Shown one piece after another: positions 59,197 through 64,000 of a stretch of DNA of 64,000 bases (its first letter is position 1; each line of letters opens with the position of its first letter). The DNA is taken from NCBI GenBank assembly GCA_964584665.1, contig CAZPAO010000002.1, positions 1 to 64,000 on the forward strand. Reading direction: 5' to 3'. The notes below the pieces were generated by a model that did not search any database, was not told where the DNA came from, and saw only the letters and a list, made by a program, of their open reading frames with translations. Source of the stretch: DASUBN01 sp964584665. Its GTDB lineage: Bacteria; Pseudomonadota; Gammaproteobacteria; Natronospirales; REEB76. A program made the translations under genes and the position numbers.

Positions 59197-61305
59197 GTGG
59201 CGCGTGCCAAGACCGACGTCATGAACGAGACCGAAACCGAATACCGCCTCTGCGACTGGCGCGTGCAGCCGGCCTTGAACCGCGTAATCCGCGCCGGCGC
59301 CGAGCTGCGCCTGGAACCGCGCGTCATGCAGGTGCTGGCCTGCCTGCTGGAAGCGGCCGGTGAGCCTGTGACCCGCGATGCGCTCATGCAACGGGTCTGG
59401 GGCCATGAGCACGTCACCGAGGACGCGCTCAACCGCACCGTCTCCAAGCTCCGCCGCTTCATCCAGGACGACCTGAAGTGCGCCGCCGAGATCGAGACGA
59501 TCCCCAAGACCGGCTATCGCCTGCTGCAACCCGCCGCGGCGGAGCCCCCGCCTGCGCCCCGCGCTGCCGACGGCGTCGCGGGCCTGCGTCGCCACTGGTG
59601 GTGGCTCGCGGCCGCAGCCATCGCGGTGGGCCTGGTGGCGTTCCTGTGGCCGCGCCATGCCCGCGAGAGCGGGATGAGCGTCACCACCGACACCCAGGCC
59701 GCCCTCACGCCGCTCACGACCCTCGAAGGCAAGGAGATGGATCCCAGCCTCTCCCCGGACGGCAGCCACCTGGCCTTCGTCTGGGATCAGGACCCGAGCG
59801 ATCCCCGGCCCCAGTACCACATCTATGTGCGGGCCATGAGTTCCGAGACGCTGCTGCAGATCACCCACGGCGATGGCCACGAGCACATGCCCCGCTGGTC
59901 GCCGGACGGCAGCCAGATCGCCTATGCCGACATCGACGACACCGTCTGCGTGCTCTATAGCGTCTCGCCGGTGGGCGGTCCGCCGCGCCGCTTGGCCGAT
60001 TGCGACAAGTACGAGGGCGACAGCTTCGCCTGGGCGCCGGACGGGCAGACACTGGCCATGAAGGCGCCGGATTCCAAAGGCATCGACCTGCTCACCCTCG
60101 CCGACGGCACGCTGCGCCACTTCACCGAGGTGCCGCCCACGGACCAGCAGGACACCAACCCGCAGTTCTCGCCGGACGGGACACTGCTCGCCTTCATCCG
60201 CTGGCACGCCTCGGGCGTGGCCAACGTCTACGTGGTGCCGGTGAACGGCGGCGAACCCAAGCGCCTGACCTTCGACAACCTCAAAGTCGAGGGGCTCACC
60301 TGGGAGCCGGACAACCGACACGTGGTGTTCTCATCCAATAGAGGCGGGCCCTTCGGGTTGTGGCGGGTGGACATCGACGGCAACCCCGCGGAGCGCGTGC
60401 CTCAGTCCGGCCGCAGCGCCTTCACGCCGGAGTTGAGCCGCGACGGCCGTCAGTTGGTCTACGAGGAGTGGACCGGCCAGACCAACATCTTCAGCGTGGA
60501 TACCGCCAACCCCAGCGTCTCGCAGCAGGTGACCTACACCACCCGCTGGAACTGGAACCCGGCCGCCTCACCGGACGGCAAGTGGCTGGCCTTCGCGTCC
60601 GACCGCAGCGGCAGCTCCGAGATCTGGGTGACGGACCGCAAGGGCGAGCAGGCCCTGAAACTCACCGCTTTCGACGGCCCCTACACCTCCAGCCCTTCCT
60701 GGTCGCCGGACAGCCGCCACGTGGTATTCGACACGCCCGCGGTGGACGGCAACTTCGACATCTACGAGGTGGACGCCCAAGGTGGCGCGCCGCGGCGCCT
60801 GACCACCGCCCCCGCCGAGGACCGCTTCGCGCATTTCTCCCCGGACGGCAAGTGGATCTACTTCAGCTCACGCCGCAGCGGCGCCTGGGAGATATGGCGC
60901 ATGCCGGTGGACGGCGGCGAGGCCAAGGCCGAGCAGGTGACCAGCGACGGCGCCTATTACAGCGAGCCGGCCGCGGACGGTTCCGTGTATTTCTCCCGCG
61001 ATTGGACGGCCGGGCTCTTCCGCCTGAAGCCCGGCGGCAAGGCGGAACTGGTGGTGGCGGACCTGGAGCCGGAGGATTGCAGCAACTGGCGCTTGGGGCA
61101 TGACCGCATCTGGTACGTGCAACGCCCGCCGCGCGGCCCGGCCTATCTCGCCAGCCATCCCTTCACGGCCGGCGGCGACGGCCAGCACCTCGTGACCCTG
61201 CCGATGCTGAGCTACAAGTCCGGCATCGGCCTCACGCCCGATGGCAAGCTATTGCTCGCCGAGATCGTCTCGGACGAATCGGACCTGATGCTACTGAGCC
61301 ACTAG
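59197..61305 (+). CDS. OmpR/CadC-type winged-helix regulator fused to TolB-like propeller
   Basis: A 702-residue membrane-bound regulator. A winged-helix DNA-binding domain (about 17-108, LEPRVMQVLACLLEAAGEPVTRDALMQRVWG to IPKTGYRL) is followed by one transmembrane helix (about 131-149). A periplasmic TolB/WD40-like propeller (about 175-700) has repeats such as SLSPDGSHLAFVWD, RWSPDGSQIAYADID and SPSWSPDSRHVVFD. It resembles CadC-like one-component sensors. Start GTG at 59197 with GGGGAA; Met at 59221 is an alternative. It is divergent from the SMP-30/DUF5916 operon. Confidence 0.82.
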   Translation: MARAKTDVMNETETEYRLCDWRVQPALNRVIRAGAELRLEPRVMQVLACLLEAAGEPVTRDALMQRVWGHEHVTEDALNRTVSKLRRFIQDDLKCAAEIETIPKTGYRLLQPAAAEPPPAPRAADGVAGLRRHWWWLAAAAIAVGLVAFLWPRHARESGMSVTTDTQAALTPLTTLEGKEMDPSLSPDGSHLAFVWDQDPSDPRPQYHIYVRAMSSETLLQITHGDGHEHMPRWSPDGSQIAYADIDDTVCVLYSVSPVGGPPRRLADCDKYEGDSFAWAPDGQTLAMKAPDSKGIDLLTLADGTLRHFTEVPPTDQQDTNPQFSPDGTLLAFIRWHASGVANVYVVPVNGGEPKRLTFDNLKVEGLTWEPDNRHVVFSSNRGGPFGLWRVDIDGNPAERVPQSGRSAFTPELSRDGRQLVYEEWTGQTNIFSVDTANPSVSQQVTYTTRWNWNPAASPDGKWLAFASDRSGSSEIWVTDRKGEQALKLTAFDGPYTSSPSWSPDSRHVVFDTPAVDGNFDIYEVDAQGGAPRRLTTAPAEDRFAHFSPDGKWIYFSSRRSGAWEIWRMPVDGGEAKAEQVTSDGAYYSEPAADGSVYFSRDWTAGLFRLKPGGKAELVVADLEPEDCSNWRLGHDRIWYVQRPPRGPAYLASHPFTAGGDGQHLVTLPMLSYKSGIGLTPDGKLLLAEIVSDESDLMLLSH

Positions 61306-61308
61306 TCC

Positions 61309-63084
61309 TCAAGGCGCCAGCGGCAACTCGATGAAGCTCGGATGGGCCGCGTCCAGATGCAGGCTCACATGGGCCACCTTCGCATCCGCCGCCGTCTCGT
61401 GTCCGAGCCGGCCGCCGCCGTTGTAGTTGCGCTCCACGTAGGGATCGTCGATCGGGTAGACCACCACGCGGATGCGCGCGCCCTTGGGCAGCTGCCGCAC
61501 CATGTAGTAGAACCCGTCGAACAGGTACTCATCCACGACGCCGGGTGTCACCGGCGTCTCCTTGCTTATATCCTGGCGGAAGCGTGCGCGCACCATGTCG
61601 GTGCCGAGCAGGACCATCTTCCCATCCGGCAACAGCAGCTGGAAGTCGGCCCCCAGGTCCACGTCCGGGGTGTCCAGCGCGATGCTGGCACTGATGCGGG
61701 GCCAGCCGGCCAGCATCTCGGTATCCGGCAGCGGATCGCTCACGTAGACCACGCGGTTGCCGCCGAAGGCATTGTGCTGGGTGGTCAGGTAATCATCATC
61801 GTTCATGGCCATGAGGGTTGCCGCATCCTGCAGCTTGCCGGGGTCACTCACGAAACCGTCCGGCGGCTCATCCGTCAACGGGGCCGCGACCAGCCGGCCG
61901 GCATGGTAGATGTCGTCCGCGGGGCCCGCGGGTGAGCTGAAATAGAGGCGTTTCGCATGGGAGGTCAGCGCGCCCAGGGAAGCGGCGTGGCGCCATTCAT
62001 CTGCGCCTTCGCCCCAGGCGTAGTAGTTCACCTGGTCGCTCAGCGCCGTGGGGCGCTTGCCGCCCTTCAGCACCCAGTCCAGCCATGCGATCTGCAACTT
62101 GGTGATGTCGAGCACGGAGTTCTCGGCGAAGCTGAGGCCACCGAGCTGCTTCTGCGGATGTCGCGTGCCGGCATGGTCCCAGGGGCCCATCAGGAGGTAG
62201 TGGTGTGCCCGCGCATCCGCCGGCGCATAACGCATGAACTCCTGGTAATAGCGCAGTGCCCCCGGCTGGTCAGCGTCGAAATAGCCGGTGATGGTGAGGA
62301 CCGGGATATGGATGGCGGCATAGTCCGCGGGCTTGGGGTTGTAAGCCTCCCAATAGCCGTCGTAGGTATGGTGATCGAGCCACTCCAGGGATGCATCGCG
62401 GTTGGTGCCCGCTGCGTCCGCCAGCGCGCTCAGGGGCTGCTGCGCCTCGTAGGCATCCACCCATTTGCCGAGCCAGAACTTGTCGTCCGTGAACACCTCC
62501 TCGGAGGTGGTCTTGCCGCTGGTGTAGGCCAGCCACTGGATCGCGTAGGGATACTCGATGCCGCGCTGCACCGGGAAGTCGAAGCCGGGGTAGACCGCGG
62601 CGGTTGGCATGGCCGCCACCAGATGCCTGGGATGCTCGGCCATCACCTGCCATTGCACCATGCCGAGGTAGGAGCCTCCCGTCATCGCAACCCGGCCGTC
62701 GGACCAGGGCTGCTTCGCCAGCCATTCGATCACGTCGGCGCCGTCCGGCCCGTTACCCCGCAGCGGCGTGAAGACGCCCTCCGAGTTGCCGCGGCCGCGC
62801 ACGTCCACCGCCACGAACACGTAGCCCGCCTGCACGTACTGCGCCGCCATGCTCTGGGCGTTCTGGGACATGTAGGGCGTCATCAGCATCACGGTGGTCA
62901 AGGGCTTGGTGATGCGGGCCGGCTTCCAGATCATGGCGGCCAGATGCACTCCGTCGCGCAGCGGGATCATCTGCTGCATGTCCAAGGACATGGTCTGAGG
63001 TCCGAATGCTGCATCAGCGCGCACGACAGGAGAGACGACGAGGATGGATGCAACGGACAACGACGCGAATATCTTGGCCATCAT
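61309..63084 (-). CDS. Exported CocE/NonD-type hydrolase (X-Pro dipeptidyl-peptidase-like)
   Basis: A 591-residue protein with a signal peptide (1-24). An alpha/beta hydrolase of the CocE/NonD type follows, with nucleophile Ser138 in GGSYLG, a TGYFDADQPG block with a candidate Asp and GPWDHAGTR with the candidate His, then a C-terminal jelly-roll (CocE/NonD C-terminal domain). Members cleave esters or acyl peptides; here probably a periplasmic peptidase or acylase. The start has AAGGGAA. It converges on the TolB-like regulator with three bases between stops. Confidence 0.82.
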   Translation of the reverse strand: MMAKIFASLSVASILVVSPVVRADAAFGPQTMSLDMQQMIPLRDGVHLAAMIWKPARITKPLTTVMLMTPYMSQNAQSMAAQYVQAGYVFVAVDVRGRGNSEGVFTPLRGNGPDGADVIEWLAKQPWSDGRVAMTGGSYLGMVQWQVMAEHPRHLVAAMPTAAVYPGFDFPVQRGIEYPYAIQWLAYTSGKTTSEEVFTDDKFWLGKWVDAYEAQQPLSALADAAGTNRDASLEWLDHHTYDGYWEAYNPKPADYAAIHIPVLTITGYFDADQPGALRYYQEFMRYAPADARAHHYLLMGPWDHAGTRHPQKQLGGLSFAENSVLDITKLQIAWLDWVLKGGKRPTALSDQVNYYAWGEGADEWRHAASLGALTSHAKRLYFSSPAGPADDIYHAGRLVAAPLTDEPPDGFVSDPGKLQDAATLMAMNDDDYLTTQHNAFGGNRVVYVSDPLPDTEMLAGWPRISASIALDTPDVDLGADFQLLLPDGKMVLLGTDMVRARFRQDISKETPVTPGVVDEYLFDGFYYMVRQLPKGARIRVVVYPIDDPYVERNYNGGGRLGHETAADAKVAHVSLHLDAAHPSFIELPLAP

Positions 63085-63212
63085 GATGATGATTCCCTTT
63101 GGGTTGACTATTTTCTGCCCACGGCAGAGTGCATGCAGGCCTATGCACTGCATGGACGGACCAGGGGATTCGTCGGTTTATTCCGGCTTGCGCCGGCGGG
63201 TGGCGGACGCTA

Positions 63213-63830
63213 TCAGCGTCGCGGCGGCAGACGGGTGCTGGTCTCGAGCCACCAAGTGGTCATCTTGCGCTGCAGGGGCTCGTGCGCGATGGTGAACGAG
63301 GTCTGGCCGGCGCGATTCACCGTGTCCGGGCGTGCGCCGGCGCGGATCAGGAACTCCGCCACATCCGCCTGGGTGCGCCCCGCCGCGAGGTGCAGCGGTG
63401 TGTTGCCGTTCACGTCCTGCAGATCGAGCCGCGCGCGGAAGGTGAGGCAGAGACGCACCATGGCGATGTTGCCCTGCTGCGCCGCCTCGTGCAGCGCGGT
63501 GCGGCGCGAGCGGTTCTGGTGGTTCACGTTGGCGCCGAGTTCTATGAGCACGCGCGCCAGCGGTTCCCGGTCCTTGCGCACCGCGATCAGGAAGGCCGTG
63601 TCGCCATCGTGGTTTACCGCATCCACCGGCACGCCGCTCGCCACCATGGCGCGGGTGCCGGCGGCGCTCGAACTGGCCGATTGCACGTAGGCATGCAGCA
63701 CCCGCCCGCGGCGGTGGCCCGTGATGGTGTTGAGGCCTGCGGCGAGCGCGCGGCGCATCAAGGTGGTGTCGGTAGACTCGCTGCGGTCCGCCTTACTGGG
63801 CGGCGGCGGACTCTTGAACCATTTCCACAC
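63213..63830 (-). CDS. Ankyrin-repeat protein
   Basis: A 205-residue protein with about four ankyrin repeats (DAVNHDGDTAFLIAVRKDREPLARVLIELGANV, NHQNRSRRTALHEAAQQGNIAMVRLCL and DVNGNTPLHLAAGRTQADVAEFLIRAGA are the clearest). The N-terminus (MWKWFKSPPPPSK) is a short Trp/Pro-rich segment. Such proteins mediate protein-protein contact; its partner is unknown. Confidence 0.78.
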   Translation of the reverse strand: MWKWFKSPPPPSKADRSESTDTTLMRRALAAGLNTITGHRRGRVLHAYVQSASSSAAGTRAMVASGVPVDAVNHDGDTAFLIAVRKDREPLARVLIELGANVNHQNRSRRTALHEAAQQGNIAMVRLCLTFRARLDLQDVNGNTPLHLAAGRTQADVAEFLIRAGARPDTVNRAGQTSFTIAHEPLQRKMTTWWLETSTRLPPRR

Positions 63831-63916
63831 GAAATTTCCCGCCTTTGGGTGGGCTGGTGAGGGCCGATGATACCAGCCCTGCCCCTGCGCAAACGCGCCC
63901 GGCGTGGGACTCCCGG

Positions 63917-63933
63917 CCCGCGGTTTCCGCGGG
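63917..63933. terminator. GC hairpin near the window end
   Basis: CCCGCGG, loop TTT, CCGCGGG, within wider symmetric GC sequence (CCCGG and CCGGG around it). Between the ankyrin gene's start and the window end I see no other gene in the last 170 bases. Confidence 0.35.
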
Positions 63934-64000
63934 TCCCGGGCCGGCGCTTGTAGGGCCGGAAGGCATTGGTTAAGTTGATTGCGGGGAAATGGGGAGCCAC

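Overview
The window is GC-rich chromosomal DNA carrying about 66 protein genes, tightly packed on both strands. It has no rRNA, tRNA, CRISPR array, transposase or phage gene that I can recognise. RhlB, a YrfG-type nucleotidase, CysQ, TtcA, QueD, RNase AM, GreB, TrxC and Lhr together point to a gammaproteobacterium. The two-component-propeller GGDEF protein, the winged-helix/TolB regulator, the DUF5916 barrel and the secreted amidohydrolases fit a soil or freshwater Xanthomonadales/Nevskiales/Steroidobacterales-like lineage. That placement is an inference. No gene-free stretch exceeds 300 bases. The longest gaps (150-180 bases) mostly hold the palindromic elements described below.

Layout. 1-12 kb: end of rhlB, a membrane methyltransferase, nucleotidase and cysQ, a large DUF2339 membrane protein, aldo/keto reductase, a tandem retropepsin-like protease, dienelactone hydrolase, queD, ydcH-rnm and ttcA-ggct. 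12-24 kb: DUF1223, a propeller-phosphoesterase, an FMN/Fe-S glutamate-synthase-like oxidoreductase, an outer-membrane protein, a secreted amidohydrolase beside a DUF3311/Na+-solute symporter pair, and a Kef antiporter. 24-36 kb: propeller-GGDEF protein, DUF899, an arsenic operon (arsN2-arsR-arsI-arsC-aqpS, minus strand) and lhr. 36-46 kb: an orphan bufferin-like Cys peptide, a membrane/TPR protein, YceI and cytochrome b561, MsrA, hemerythrin, PPK2, two DoxX proteins, GST, and an old-yellow-enzyme gene with its own ArsR repressor. 47-55 kb: ECF sigma/anti-sigma-like/DUF4097 operon, SprT-like protein, greB, small Lys/Arg-rich proteins around trxC, D-aminoacylase-like gene, CorA and MAPEG. 55-64 kb: DUF5916 barrel with an SMP-30-like partner, winged-helix/TolB regulator, CocE-type hydrolase and an ankyrin protein.

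The most unusual content is a family of 127-131-base imperfect palindromes (A 21979-22108, B 29308-29434, C 31298-31424, D 17737-17867). They share a core of CGTAC, a short loop, and GTACG. A, B and C lie inside minus-strand operons, at or next to junctions where a stop codon overlaps, or probably once overlapped, the next start codon. At A and C a short open frame starts on the upstream gene's stop codon, crosses the palindrome, and stops on the downstream gene's ATG, so the overlap occurs at both ends. At both sites the interrupted gene end is present twice: the peptide is the same or nearly so, but almost every codon differs at the wobble base. This pattern is visible in the sequence. How it arose is open.
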